A DNA stretch of 64,000 nt from Actinokineospora baliensis (GTDB lineage: Bacteria; Actinomycetota; Actinomycetes; Mycobacteriales; Pseudonocardiaceae), in NCBI RefSeq assembly GCF_016907695.1, contig NZ_JAFBCK010000001.1:3217001-3281000 (forward strand), given 5' to 3'. Each line of letters begins with the position of its first letter. Position 1 is the first letter of the stretch. The translations under genes and the position numbers were made by a program. Under the pieces are notes generated by a model. That model did no database searches. It had not been told where the DNA came from and was given only the letters and a program-made list of their open reading frames with translations. Shown here piece by piece: positions 28,741 to 37,647 of this stretch.

Positions 28741-29556
28741 ATGTCGAACTTCACCGCGGCTGACGTCAAGAAGCTCCGGGACCTGACCGGCGCCGGGATG
28801 ATGGACTGCAAGAAGGCGCTCACCGAGACCGACGGCGACTTCGAGAAGGCAGTCGAGATCCTGCGCATCAAGGGTGCCAAGGACGTCGGCAAGCGCGCTG
28901 AGCGCGCCACCGCACAGGGCCTGGTCGCCGCCGACGGCGGTGTGCTGGTCGAGCTGAACTGCGAGACCGACTTCGTCGCCAAGAACGAGGAGTTCCAGGA
29001 GCTGGCGAACAAGATCGTCGCCGCCGCGAAGTCCTCCGGCGCCGCTGACCTCGACGCCCTCAAGGCCGCCGCCCTCGACGGGTCGACCGTCGAGGACACC
29101 GTGCAGGCCCTCTCGGCCAAGATCGGCGAGAAGCTGGAGCTGCGCCGGGTGGTCAACTTCACCGGCACCGTCAGCACCTACCTGCACAAGCGCGCCTCCG
29201 ACCTGCCCCCGGCGGTCGGCGTGCTCGTCGAGTACACCGGTGCAGGCGACGACGTGGCCAAGCAGACCGCGCAGCAGATCGCGGCCATGAAGCCGCGCTA
29301 CGTCACCCGCGACGAGGTCCCCGGTGACATCGTCGAGGGCGAGAAGCGCATCGCCGAGGAGACCGCCCGCGAGGAGGGCAAGCCGGAAGCGGCGCTGCCC
29401 AAGATCGTCGAGGGTCGGGTCAACGGCTTCTACAAGGACGTCGTGCTGCTCGAGCAGTCCTCGGTGTTCGACTCGAAGAAGTCGGTCAAGGCGCTGCTCG
29501 ACGACGCGGGCGTCACCGTCACCCGCTTCGCCCGGTTCGAGGTCGGCCAGTCCTGA
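28741..29556 (+). CDS. tsf: Elongation factor Ts
   Basis: 271 residues. N-terminal UBA-like domain ([20 protein letters not shown]), EF-Ts core signatures ([17 protein letters not shown]), a dimerisation region and C-terminal [21 protein letters not shown]. It exchanges GDP on EF-Tu. The ATG at 28741 follows AAGAAGGACGG. Confidence 0.97.
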   Translation: MSNFTAADVKKLRDLTGAGMMDCKKALTETDGDFEKAVEILRIKGAKDVGKRAERATAQGLVAADGGVLVELNCETDFVAKNEEFQELANKIVAAAKSSGAADLDALKAAALDGSTVEDTVQALSAKIGEKLELRRVVNFTGTVSTYLHKRASDLPPAVGVLVEYTGAGDDVAKQTAQQIAAMKPRYVTRDEVPGDIVEGEKRIAEETAREEGKPEAALPKIVEGRVNGFYKDVVLLEQSSVFDSKKSVKALLDDAGVTVTRFARFEVGQS

Positions 29557-29589
29557 CCCGCCCGAGGCACCTGGAGTGATTAGGGTTGT

Positions 29590-29619
29590 GCCCCGCCCCC
29601 GGATCCCCGAGGGCGGGGC
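29590..29619 (+). terminator. Hairpin between tsf and pyrH
   Basis: GCCCCGCCC (29590-29598), 12-nt loop, GGGCGGGGC (29611-29619): a perfect 9-bp stem in the 85-bp gap, 34 bp after the tsf stop. Likely terminates or attenuates the rpsB-tsf transcript before pyrH. Confidence 0.65.
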
Positions 29620-29641
29620 ATAGTCACGAGGAGGGTCTTAC

Positions 29642-30367
29642 GTGGCTCACAACGGTAGTTTCCGCCGCGTGCTGCTCAAGCTCGGCGGCGAGATGTTCGG
29701 CGGCGGCCGCATCGGCGTCGACCCCGACGTGGTGCTCACCGTGGCCAGGCAGGTCGCCGACGTGGTCCGCGGCGGCGTGCAGACCTCCATCGTGATCGGT
29801 GGCGGCAACTTCTTCCGCGGCGCCGAGCTGAGCCAGCGCGGCATGGACCGCGACCGCGCCGACTACATGGCGATGCTGGGCACCGTGATGAACTGCCTCG
29901 CGCTGCAGGACTTCCTGGAGAAGGAAGGCATCGACACCCGGGTGCAGACGGCCATCACCATGGGCCAGGTCGCCGAGCCCTACATCCCGCGCCGCGCCGA
30001 GCGGCACCTGGAGAAGGGCCGCGTGGTGATCTTCGGCTGCGGCGTCGGCATGCCCTACTTCTCCACCGACACCGCCGCAGCCCAGCGCGCGCTGGAGATC
30101 GGCTGCGACGTGGTGCTGATGGCCAAGGCGGTCGACGGGGTCTACGACGCCGACCCGAAGACCACCCCGGACGCGAAGATGTTCACCGACATCACCCACC
30201 GCGAGGTGCTCGAGCGGGACCTGAAGGTGGCGGACGCGACCGCGTTCAGCCTGTGCATGGACAACAACATGCCGATCATCGTGTTCAACCTCCTGACGGA
30301 GGGGAACATCGCCCGCGCGGTGCGTGGTGAGAGGATCGGCACGCTGGTCAGTACGCCAACCGCGTGA
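29642..30367 (+). CDS. pyrH: UMP kinase
   Basis: 241 residues, amino acid kinase fold: [61 protein letters not shown] and [15 protein letters not shown]. It makes UDP from UMP. GTG start at 29642 with GAGGAGGG upstream. Start of the pyrH-frr-cdsA cluster. Confidence 0.97.
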   Translation: MAHNGSFRRVLLKLGGEMFGGGRIGVDPDVVLTVARQVADVVRGGVQTSIVIGGGNFFRGAELSQRGMDRDRADYMAMLGTVMNCLALQDFLEKEGIDTRVQTAITMGQVAEPYIPRRAERHLEKGRVVIFGCGVGMPYFSTDTAAAQRALEIGCDVVLMAKAVDGVYDADPKTTPDAKMFTDITHREVLERDLKVADATAFSLCMDNNMPIIVFNLLTEGNIARAVRGERIGTLVSTPTA

Positions 30368-30410
30368 CCCCCGGCGAGCCGGTTCGCCGGGAGATGGACA
30401 AGGAGCCCCC

Positions 30411-30968
30411 TTGATCGACGAGACACTCCTCGACGCCGAGGAGAAGATGGAAAAAGCGGTGTCGGTGGCCAAGGAGGACCTCGGTGCGGTCCGCACCGGC
30501 CGCGCGACGCCCTCGATGTTCTCCCGGATCACCGCCGAGTACTACGGCGCGTACACCCCGCTCAACCAGCTCGCCAGCATCGCGATCCCCGAGGCGCGGA
30601 TGGCGATCATCAAGCCCTACGACGTCAGCGCGCTCAACACCATCGAGAAGGCGATCCGCGACTCGGACCTGGGGGTCAACCCCAGCAACGACGGCACGGT
30701 GATCCGGGTGGTCATCCCGCAGCTGTCGGAGGAGCGCCGCCGGGAGATGGTCAAGGTCGCCAAGACCAAGGGCGAGGACGCCAAGATCTCCATCCGCAAC
30801 GTGCGGCGCAAGGCCAAGGAGGAGCTCGACCGGCTGGTCAAGGACGGCGAGTCCGGTGAGGACGACGTCGCCCGCGCCGAGAAGGAGCTGCAGAACCTGA
30901 CCGACCGCTACGTCCACCAGGTCGACGAGCTGGTCAAGCACAAGGAAGCCGAGCTGCTGGAGGTCTGA
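30411..30968 (+). CDS. frr: Ribosome recycling factor
   Basis: 185 residues, the standard length. [76 protein letters not shown] start at 30411 with AAGGAG upstream. It splits post-termination ribosomes with EF-G. Confidence 0.96.
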   Translation: MIDETLLDAEEKMEKAVSVAKEDLGAVRTGRATPSMFSRITAEYYGAYTPLNQLASIAIPEARMAIIKPYDVSALNTIEKAIRDSDLGVNPSNDGTVIRVVIPQLSEERRREMVKVAKTKGEDAKISIRNVRRKAKEELDRLVKDGESGEDDVARAEKELQNLTDRYVHQVDELVKHKEAELLEV

Positions 30969-30994
30969 CCTCCGCGCACGGACGAGGGATCGCG

Positions 30995-31891
30995 ATGGTG
31001 GCCGGACCCGTTGGGGAGCTGGAGCATGATTCGGTCGGGGACCGACGGGTGAGCGCGGCTGAGCCGACGGCGGCGCGGACCCCGCGCGCCGGGCGGAACC
31101 TGCCCGCCGCCATCGGGGTCGGTGTCGGCCTCGGCGCGGTCATCCTGACCTCGCTGCTGACCGTGCGGCACACCTTCGTCGGTGTGGTGGCGCTCGCGGT
31201 CGCCGTGGCCACCTGGGAGTTGGCCGGGGCGCTGCGCCGCGGTGCCGGGGTCGAGGTCGCGCTGTGGCCGGTGCTGCTCGGTGGGCAGGCCATGGTGTGG
31301 CTGTCGTGGCCGTTCGGCCGCGACGGGGTGCTCGCCGCGTTCGTGGTCACGATCCTCGCCTGCCTGCTGTGGCGGCTGCGCGGCGGCGTGACCGGGTACC
31401 TGCGGGACGCTTCGGCGTCGGTGTTCACCGCCGCCTACGTGCCGTTGTTCGCGTCCTTCGCCGCGATGCTCGTGCTCCCCGCAGACGGCACCTACCGGGT
31501 GCTGTGCTTTCTGATCCTGGTGGTCAGCTCCGACACCGGCGGCTACATCGCGGGCGTGCTGTTCGGCAAGCACCCGATGGCACCGACGATCAGCCCGAAG
31601 AAGTCCTGGGAGGGCTTCACCGGGTCGCTGGTCGCCGGTGTCGTCGCGGGGGCGCTCACGGTGACCCTGATGCTCGACGGCCAGTGGTGGCAGGGCGTGG
31701 TGTTCGGCGCCGCGCTGGTGGCGACCGCGACGCTGGGCGACCTGGTCGAGTCGGTGATCAAGCGGGACCTGGGCATCAAGGACATGGGCACGCTGCTGCC
31801 CGGCCACGGCGGCCTGATGGACCGGATGGACTCGCTGCTGCCCTCCGCCGTCGTGTCCTGGCTGCTGCTGCGGCTGTTCGTGCCCAGCTAG
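30995..31891 (+). CDS. cdsA: Phosphatidate cytidylyltransferase
   Basis: 298 residues with a hydrophilic N-terminus and several membrane helices. It ends with the CDP-diglyceride synthetase signature (SVIKRDLGIKDMGTLLPGHG then GLMDRMD). It makes CDP-diacylglycerol from phosphatidate and CTP at the membrane. Follows frr by 26 bp as in other actinobacteria. Confidence 0.94.
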   Translation: MVAGPVGELEHDSVGDRRVSAAEPTAARTPRAGRNLPAAIGVGVGLGAVILTSLLTVRHTFVGVVALAVAVATWELAGALRRGAGVEVALWPVLLGGQAMVWLSWPFGRDGVLAAFVVTILACLLWRLRGGVTGYLRDASASVFTAAYVPLFASFAAMLVLPADGTYRVLCFLILVVSSDTGGYIAGVLFGKHPMAPTISPKKSWEGFTGSLVAGVVAGALTVTLMLDGQWWQGVVFGAALVATATLGDLVESVIKRDLGIKDMGTLLPGHGGLMDRMDSLLPSAVVSWLLLRLFVPS

Positions 31892-31899
31892 CGCTAGCC

Positions 31900-32751
31900 C
31901 TAATCGTCGTAGGGGTCGTCTACTTCGGCGCCGATCTCTTCTTCGGGGATGACCGTGATCGCCAGTGAGCGGTCGAGCACGGTGAACTCGGCTCCGGTGA
32001 CGTCGGCCAGCACCGCGGCGCGGCCGTACGGGGAGTCGAAGGGCGGCACGGTGATCCGGCCGCCGAGGCGCAGCGCGAGTGCCGCGGTGGCGTCGGTGCC
32101 GATCTCCGGGTCGACCTCGAAGAACACCATCCAGTACGGCGGTTGGTCGGCGGGGTACTCGGGACCCATCCGGGACCGGCCCAGGATCTCGTCGCCGTTG
32201 AGCCGCCAGCTGGTGTAGTCGAAGTTCTCGCCGTCGCCGATCTGGGTCTGCTCGAACCCGAACAGGTGGCGGAAGAACTCGTCGGCCGCGGCACCGTCCC
32301 AGGTGTTGAGCTCGGCCCAGGTGAACGCGCCGGGGAAGCCGGTGCCGAGGTCCCAGCCGTGGTCCTGGCGCCAGAAGCCGATGGGGCCGCCGCTGGGGTC
32401 GGTGGCGATGAGGAGCCCGCCTTGGCCGGGGATCTCGCGCGGTGCGGTGAGGATCTGCCCGCCCAGGTGCAGGACCCGCTCGGTGGTGTTGCCGGTGTCG
32501 TGGACCGTGAGGTACAGCGTCCACTGGCTGGGTTGCCCGCCCTGCGGCGTGTAGAGGCCCGCGACGGAGATGTCCTCCACGTAGGCCATGACGTAGCCGT
32601 CGTCGCCGACGCGGTAGGTCCAGCCGAACAAACCCCGGTAGAACTCACTGCTGGCGGCCGGATCCGGTGTGGCGACCTCGACCCAGCACGGTCTGCCCGG
32701 GGTGCCTTCCGGCACCTCTTCCACGGCGCTGATCGCGTCGGTTGGCAACAT
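31900..32751 (-). CDS. VOC-superfamily (glyoxalase-like) protein, two domains
   Basis: 283 residues from ATG 32751, chosen because GAGGAGG lies 7 bp upstream; a GTG at 32772 is alternative. There are two betaalphabetabetabeta modules, each starting with the WVEVATPDPAASSEFYRGLFG or AELNTWDGAAADEFFRHLFGF pattern. Such tandem VOC proteins occur as bleomycin/hydroxylase-like members of unknown substrate in actinobacteria. Metal ligands are not obvious. Convergent with cdsA (8-bp gap). Confidence 0.82.
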   Translation of the reverse strand: MLPTDAISAVEEVPEGTPGRPCWVEVATPDPAASSEFYRGLFGWTYRVGDDGYVMAYVEDISVAGLYTPQGGQPSQWTLYLTVHDTGNTTERVLHLGGQILTAPREIPGQGGLLIATDPSGGPIGFWRQDHGWDLGTGFPGAFTWAELNTWDGAAADEFFRHLFGFEQTQIGDGENFDYTSWRLNGDEILGRSRMGPEYPADQPPYWMVFFEVDPEIGTDATAALALRLGGRITVPPFDSPYGRAAVLADVTGAEFTVLDRSLAITVIPEEEIGAEVDDPYDD

Positions 32752-32879
32752 GGCGACCTCCTCGCGCGTCACCTGGACACTAACCCGGTCGGGTGGTTCC
32801 GTCAGCCGCCGCCGGTAGGTGATCTTCTCCGCGTTTGACCTGCCGACCCGGTGGGCACGAGTTGTGCTTTTCTTGTCGC

Positions 32880-33647
32880 ATGGGTCTGGCTGGCAGGGGA
32901 TTGGTCGCGCGGGCGCGTGAGCGGCTGACCAGTTCGCTGCGGGCGGGCGAGGTGTTGCCCAGCCCCAACATCTGGCAGTGGCCGGGGGTCTACGAGGCGG
33001 AGAACCGCGCGCAGGACGTCACCGGCGCGGTGTGGGGTCTGCTCGACGGCTTGGCCGACTGGACCGGCGACGTGCTCGACGTGGGCTGCGGCGACGGCTT
33101 CCACCTGCCGCGCTTCGCTGAGCGCGCGTCGAGCGTGCTCGGTGTCGAGCCGCACCCGCCGCTGGTCGAGCGCGCCAAGGCCCGGATCGTCGACCTGCCG
33201 CGGGTCGCCGTGGTGCGCGGTTCGGCGCAGGACATCCCGATCGCGGACGCGGGCATGGACGTGGTGCACGCGCGCACCGCGTACTTCTTCGGCCCCGGTT
33301 GCGAACCGGGGCTGCGCGAGGTCGACCGGGTGCTGCGCCCCGGCGGGACTTTGGTCGTGGTCGACCTCGACGCCACCGTGCCGCCCTACGGCCGGTGGAT
33401 GCGCGCGGACCTGCCCGAGTACGACCCCGCTGAGGTCGACCGCTTCTTCGAGATCTCCGGGTTCGACCGGTACCGGGTCGCGACCACGTGGCGGTTCCCG
33501 GACCGGGAGACGCTGGAATCGGTGCTGCGCATCGAGTTCTCCGCGCCGGTGGCGGCCAAGGCGGTCGCGGGCACGCCCGGCCTGGAGTTCACCGTGGGCT
33601 ACCGCGTCCTGGTCCGCCGCAAGCCCCGTGGCCTGATCGTCGGCTGA
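32880..33647 (+). CDS. SAM-dependent methyltransferase (class I)
   Basis: 255 residues from ATG 32880. Rossmann-like core: motif I VLDVGCGDGFHLPRFAE, acidic motif II (GVEPHPPLVERA), VVRGSAQDIPIADAGMDVVHA, and post-motif REVDRVLRPGGTLVVVDLD. This is a Methyltransf_11-type domain; substrate unknown. The earlier in-frame start at 32835 lacks a binding site. Confidence 0.85.
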   Translation: MGLAGRGLVARARERLTSSLRAGEVLPSPNIWQWPGVYEAENRAQDVTGAVWGLLDGLADWTGDVLDVGCGDGFHLPRFAERASSVLGVEPHPPLVERAKARIVDLPRVAVVRGSAQDIPIADAGMDVVHARTAYFFGPGCEPGLREVDRVLRPGGTLVVVDLDATVPPYGRWMRADLPEYDPAEVDRFFEISGFDRYRVATTWRFPDRETLESVLRIEFSAPVAAKAVAGTPGLEFTVGYRVLVRRKPRGLIVG

Positions 33648-33653
33648 CTGGGA

Positions 33654-33676
33654 AAAGATCAGGGCCCCGGATCTTT
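33654..33676 (+). terminator. Hairpin after methyltransferase gene
   Basis: AAAGATC (33654-33660), 9-nt GC-rich loop, GATCTTT (33670-33676), beginning 7 bp after the stop codon. The 7-bp stem ends in TTT. Weak candidate terminator. Confidence 0.4.
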
Positions 33677-33772
33677 GGCGCCGGGATTGTCTCCCTTGCC
33701 CGATCCAAGAGATCTTCAGCCCGCACGCCGCGGTCGCCCTGCCCGTGGCGAGGCCGACTGGTTGGAGATCTG

Positions 33773-35278
33773 ATGCGTCGGTTGTTCTTGGTCCTGTCCC
33801 TCTTAGCCTTGCCGCTGAGCGGCACCCTCGTCGCGCAAGCGTCCCAGGGCCCGGTGATCGTTGCTAGCAAGCCGATCCCGGGCTCTTACATCGTTTTGCT
33901 CGCGCCTTCGGCAGCCCAGCCCGACCGCACTGCTGCGACGTTGTCGCGGCGCTATGGCGGCACACCGCAGTCTTACTACCGCAGCACCCTCTATGGCTTC
34001 TCCACCCGCGGGCTCACTGCGAGCCAAGCGACCAGGCTCGCCGCGGACCCGTTGGTGCGCACGGTTTACCAAGACGGCACCGCTCGTGCCGCCCAAGCCG
34101 CCGTCCCGTGGGGACTCGACAGGCTCGACCAACGCCAGCTGCCGTTGGACAGCCGCCCCTTCGCCTCACGCGGAGGTTCTGGGGCCACCGCGTACCTGAT
34201 CGACTCGGGGATCACGCCCAACCAGGCCGAGTTCGGCACCCGCCAGCGCGTGGGTGCCGACTTCCTGGGCGGCAGCGGCATCGACTGCAACGGCCACGGC
34301 ACCCACGTTGCCGGGGTCGTCGGCGGCAAGACCCACGGCGTGGCCAAGGAAACCGCCTTGGTCGCGCTGCGGGTGCTCGGCTGCGACGGCCTCGGCCGCG
34401 ACTCGCACGTGCTGGACGCGGTCGAGTGGATCACCCGCAACGGCACTCGCCCCGGCGTGGTGGCCATGGGTGTGACCATGGACCAGGCCGGGGCGGGTGA
34501 TGAGGCGGTTCGGCGCTCGATCGACGCCGAGTTCACCTATGTGGTCGCTGCGGGCAACGACGGCGCGGATGCCTGCGGGTTCGGGCCGGGACGGGTGTCG
34601 GAGGCGATCACGGTGGGTGCCACCGACCGCACCGACACGCGGCCCGCGTGGTCGAACCACGGCCGGTGCCTGGACTTCTTCGCCCCTGGTGGTGAGATCC
34701 CCTCACTGGGCCGTCAAGGCCAAGAGGTGAAGATGTCCGGCACCTCCATGGCGGCCGCGCACGTGGTGGGGATCGTCGCCGGGCACCTCGCCCGCAACCC
34801 CTTCGCGCTGCCCGACGACGTGCGCACCGCCCTGAGCCGGGCGGCGGTGCCGGGTGCGGTCCTCTCGCCCGGCGACGGCAGCCAGAACCAGCTGGCCAAC
34901 GTGGCCTACCCGCTGGACTCCGAGGTGCCCGTCTGCCGCGCCACCGGCAACACCACCGACGTCGTGATCCCGGACAACGGCACGGCGGTCACGTCGGCGA
35001 TCACCCTGAGCTGCCCGCCGACCGGTGCGCTCGGCCGGGCCCGGGTCTACCTCGACCACCAGGACGTCAACGACCTGCGGATCGACCTGGTCGACCCGAG
35101 GGGCCGGGTGTACGAGCTGGAGCAGGTCGGCGGGACCGACCCGTCGGGCGCCGTCCGCAAGACCTACACCGTCCCGGCGCCCGCCGGGGACCACAGCGGC
35201 ACGTGGACGCTGCGGGTCACCGACCTGGTCCGCACCGACACCGGTCGGCTCGACCAGTGGGTGCTGTCGTTCGAGTAG
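33773..35278 (+). CDS. Secreted S8 (subtilisin-like) serine protease with P domain
   Basis: 501 residues from ATG 33773 (GGAG upstream). Signal peptide of about 22 residues, an I9-type propeptide (PGSYIVLLAPSA ... VRTVYQDGTA), and the peptidase with catalytic D144 (YLIDSGI), H175 (NGHGTHVAG) and S325 (SGTSMAAAH). A C-terminal proprotein-convertase P domain follows (residues about 390-501, DVNDLRIDLVDPRG ... GTWTLRVTDL). Codon 11 is TTA (33803-33805), in the signal peptide, where a scarce tRNA-Leu(UAA) could gate expression. The first 120 codons are also spelled less GC3-rich than the rest. Confidence 0.92.
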   Translation: MRRLFLVLSLLALPLSGTLVAQASQGPVIVASKPIPGSYIVLLAPSAAQPDRTAATLSRRYGGTPQSYYRSTLYGFSTRGLTASQATRLAADPLVRTVYQDGTARAAQAAVPWGLDRLDQRQLPLDSRPFASRGGSGATAYLIDSGITPNQAEFGTRQRVGADFLGGSGIDCNGHGTHVAGVVGGKTHGVAKETALVALRVLGCDGLGRDSHVLDAVEWITRNGTRPGVVAMGVTMDQAGAGDEAVRRSIDAEFTYVVAAGNDGADACGFGPGRVSEAITVGATDRTDTRPAWSNHGRCLDFFAPGGEIPSLGRQGQEVKMSGTSMAAAHVVGIVAGHLARNPFALPDDVRTALSRAAVPGAVLSPGDGSQNQLANVAYPLDSEVPVCRATGNTTDVVIPDNGTAVTSAITLSCPPTGALGRARVYLDHQDVNDLRIDLVDPRGRVYELEQVGGTDPSGAVRKTYTVPAPAGDHSGTWTLRVTDLVRTDTGRLDQWVLSFE

Positions 35279-35281
35279 CGC

Positions 35282-35968
35282 TTACTCGGTGTCCTCCTCG
35301 GCGGGGGTGTCCTCGCCGAGGAGGGCGTACAGCTCGCGGCGGGCGTTGTTGAGGATGTCGGACGCGCGGGACTTCTGGTCCGGGGTGGCGGCCTGCGAGA
35401 CCGTCATCGCGGCGGCGGCCAGCTGGCCGAGCGCCTCCCGCAGCCCGACCTCGCTGCGGTCGACCCCTGCGGCGACCTGCTCCCACGGCGGCGTGTCGAG
35501 CTTGGCCGCGGCGGCGGTGCCGTCCTCGGTCAGCTGGAACAGCCGCTTGCCGCCGTCGCCGTCGATCGCGGTGATCAGGCCCTCGTCGGCCAGCAGTTGC
35601 AGGGTCGGGTAGACCGAGCCGGGGCTGGGCTTCCAGAAGCCGCCGCTGCGCTCGGCGATCTCTTGGATCATCTCGTAGCCGTGCATCGGCCGTTCGGTGA
35701 GCAGCGCGAGCAGTGCCGCGCGCACGTCACCGCGTCGTCCCCGGCCGCGTCCCTGGCCCCTGCCGTGCCCGTGGCCGCGCCTGCCGAACCCGAAGGGCGG
35801 GCCGGGGGGGAACGGCGGTAGTGGGAAGGGTGGGGTCATCTCGTCCTCCGATCCGAGGTCCACGGCGAAGTCGGGTCGACCGCGGTGGTGGTGCCTGCGC
35901 CAAGGTCCGCGCCGGTGCTGGTGCTGGTCGTGCTGGCCGCGCTGGTGGTGTTCGTGTGAGACACGCAT
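35282..35968 (-). CDS. PadR-family transcriptional regulator with His-rich N-terminus
   Basis: 228 residues from ATG 35968, with GGGGAGAG 6 bp upstream; an internal ATG at codon 44 is a second candidate. Residues 1-35 are rich in His (HEHHQRGQHDQHQHRRG, then HHH), 44-75 are Pro/Gly/Arg-rich, and the PadR winged helix begins near 80 (DVRAALLALLTERPMHGYEM ... SPGSVYPTLQLLADEGLI), ending in a helical dimerisation arm. PadR proteins repress in response to ligands. Metal sensing through the His tail is speculation. Convergent with the S8 protease. Confidence 0.87.
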   Translation of the reverse strand: MRVSHEHHQRGQHDQHQHRRGPWRRHHHRGRPDFAVDLGSEDEMTPPFPLPPFPPGPPFGFGRRGHGHGRGQGRGRGRRGDVRAALLALLTERPMHGYEMIQEIAERSGGFWKPSPGSVYPTLQLLADEGLITAIDGDGGKRLFQLTEDGTAAAAKLDTPPWEQVAAGVDRSEVGLREALGQLAAAAMTVSQAATPDQKSRASDILNNARRELYALLGEDTPAEEDTE

Positions 35969-36006
35969 TGTTCTCTCCCCTGGGTAGTGGTCCGCGAGCC
36001 GGTCGC

Positions 36007-36043
36007 TCGCGATAGCTCAACGATATATCGGAACATGTCGCGA
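36007..36043. promoter_or_regulatory. Dyad-symmetric operator candidate between padR and rlmN
   Basis: A perfect 10-bp palindrome CGATATATCG (36021-36030) is flanked almost symmetrically by two TCGCGA palindromes (36007-36012 and 36038-36043). Such AT-rich dyads are unusual at this GC content and lie 38-75 bp upstream of the padR start, so PadR autoregulation is the natural reading (inference). Confidence 0.6.
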
Positions 36044-36126
36044 TGCAACGTCCGACAGCTGTGACGCGCGTCCACGCGTCCCGAGGTGTCAGCCGCGGTC
36101 GGCCGACGTGGGACACTGGATCCGCC

Positions 36127-37233
36127 ATGACCTCACTCCCGCTCGTCTTCGACGCCCCCCGCCGCGGCCTGCCGCCCCGGCACCTCGCCGACCTCACCAC
36201 CGAGCAGCGCCGCGAAGCGGTGACGGCGTTGGGGGAGAAGGCGTTCCGGGCGAACCAGCTCTCGACGCACTACTTCGGCAGGCTCACCGCCGACCGCGCG
36301 GCCATGACCGACATCCCCGCCGCCACCCGCGACCGCCTCGCCGACGAACTGCTGCCCCCGCTGCTCACCGAACTGCGCACGGTGACCTGCGACGACGGCA
36401 ACACCCGCAAGGCCCTGCTCCGCGCGCACGACGGCACGCTGATCGAGAGCGTCCTCATGCGCTACCCGGACCGCGCGACCCTGTGCATCTCCAGCCAGGC
36501 GGGCTGCGGCATGGCCTGCCCGTTCTGCGCGACCGGCCAGGGCGGGCTGCAGCGCAACCTGTCCACCGCCGAGATCGTCGAACAGGTCCGCCTCGGCGCC
36601 GCCGCCATGCGCGACGGCGAACTGCCCGGCGGCGCCGGCCGGTTGTCGAACATCGTGTTCATGGGCATGGGCGAGCCCCTGGCCAACTTCAACCGGGTCC
36701 TGTCGGCCGTCCACCGCATCTGCGACCCGGCGCCGGAGGGCTTCGGCATCTCCCAGCGCTCGGTGACGGTGTCGACGGTCGGGTTGGTGCCGGGCATCAA
36801 CAAGCTGACCGAAGCCGGGCTCCAGGTCCGCCTGGCGGTCTCACTGCACACGCCCGACGACGAACTGCGCGACACCCTGGTCCCGGTCAACACCCGGTGG
36901 AAGGTCGCCGAGGTCCTGGACGCGGCCCGCGCCTACGCGGACAAGACCGGCAGGCGGGTGTCGATCGAGTACGCCCTGATCCGCGACATCAACGACCACC
37001 CCTGGCGCGCGGACCTCCTCGGCAAACTGCTCCGCAAACACCTAGGCCAATTCGCCCACGTCAACGTCATCCCCTTGAACCCCACCCCGGGCTCCAAGTG
37101 GGACGCCTCCCCGAAGCCCGTCGAGCGCGAGTTCGTCCGCCGCGTGAAGGAACAGGGCGTGGAGTGCACGGTCCGCGACACCCGCGGCCAGGAGATCGCC
37201 GCCGCGTGTGGGCAGCTCGCCGCTGAGGGCTGA
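36127..37233 (+). CDS. rlmN: 23S rRNA A2503/tRNA A37 methyltransferase RlmN
   Basis: 368 residues from ATG 36127; upstream in-frame sequence from 36043 lacks family similarity. Radical SAM motif [11 protein letters not shown] (Cx3Cx2C), [23 protein letters not shown] region, and the C-terminal Cys ([14 protein letters not shown]) used in the two-cysteine mechanism. It methylates A2503 of 23S rRNA and A37 of some tRNAs. Its last 37 codons are repeated 355 bp downstream. Confidence 0.95.
   Translation: MTSLPLVFDAPRRGLPPRHLADLTTEQRREAVTALGEKAFRANQLSTHYFGRLTADRAAMTDIPAATRDRLADELLPPLLTELRTVTCDDGNTRKALLRAHDGTLIESVLMRYPDRATLCISSQAGCGMACPFCATGQGGLQRNLSTAEIVEQVRLGAAAMRDGELPGGAGRLSNIVFMGMGEPLANFNRVLSAVHRICDPAPEGFGISQRSVTVSTVGLVPGINKLTEAGLQVRLAVSLHTPDDELRDTLVPVNTRWKVAEVLDAARAYADKTGRRVSIEYALIRDINDHPWRADLLGKLLRKHLGQFAHVNVIPLNPTPGSKWDASPKPVEREFVRRVKEQGVECTVRDTRGQEIAAACGQLAAEG
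37123..37233 (+). repeat. rlmN 3' end, proximal copy of a 111-bp direct repeat
   Basis: The last 111 bp of rlmN, matched by 37478-37588 with 8 mismatches and no gaps by hand count. The 3'-terminal position and retention of the stop codon are like a gene-end attachment site used by integrative elements, but only 244 bp separate the copies and no integrase is present. Confidence 0.8.
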
Positions 37234-37360
37234 TCCGCCAGCAGTGAGACCAGCCGCCCGGCGACTGGACTGGCCAGCACCGGCGGACCATCCCACTGGC
37301 GGACTCGCGCTACGAGCGGCGTCTGGCGGACATCGATCGCTTCGGGGAACGGACTCGCCG

Positions 37361-37588
37361 ATGACTCGTTTGTGGAAGGACGTCAAAGCCGAGAAGGCTC
37401 GGCGTGACGGCGCGGGCGGCCGGGACCTAGAGGCCGCTTGTGCCGAGGCACGTACTCGGACCCAGGCATACGTACTCGAGCGCGAGCTTGTCCGCCGCGT
37501 GAAGGAACAGGGCGTGGAGTGCACCGTCCGCGACACTCGCGGCCAGGAGATCGCGGCCGCGTGTGGGCAGCACGCTGCTGAGGGTTGA
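37361..37588 (+). pseudogene. Chimeric ORF: unknown N-terminus fused to duplicated RlmN tail
   Basis: 75 codons from ATG 37361. Residues 1-39 ([20 protein letters not shown] ...) look like the start of small regulator or antitoxin proteins (charged helix before an XRE domain), but the HTH itself is absent. Residues 40-75 are the RlmN C-terminus ([16 protein letters not shown], then the same ending AAEG with stop). Six of the eight base differences from rlmN are in codon third positions, mostly synonymous. Probably a recombination scar rather than a functional protein. Confidence 0.6.
37478..37588 (+). repeat. rlmN 3' end, distal copy of the 111-bp direct repeat
   Basis: 93% identical to 37123-37233 including the stop codon. 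If the pair is an attL/attR-like scar, the distal copy would be the displaced original or the element's copy. The TIR-domain gene begins 60 bp downstream. Confidence 0.8.
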
Positions 37589-37647
37589 CCACTGTTCCAG
37601 CACTAACGGCCAAGCGCGGCCTCACGATACTGGGAGCAAACAGCGGC

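Noticed and set aside
37585..37647. TTG at 37585 as the TIR gene start
   Set aside because: It overlaps the stop of the chimeric ORF and has no binding site. ATG 37648 has GGGAG at an acceptable distance. Not fully excluded.
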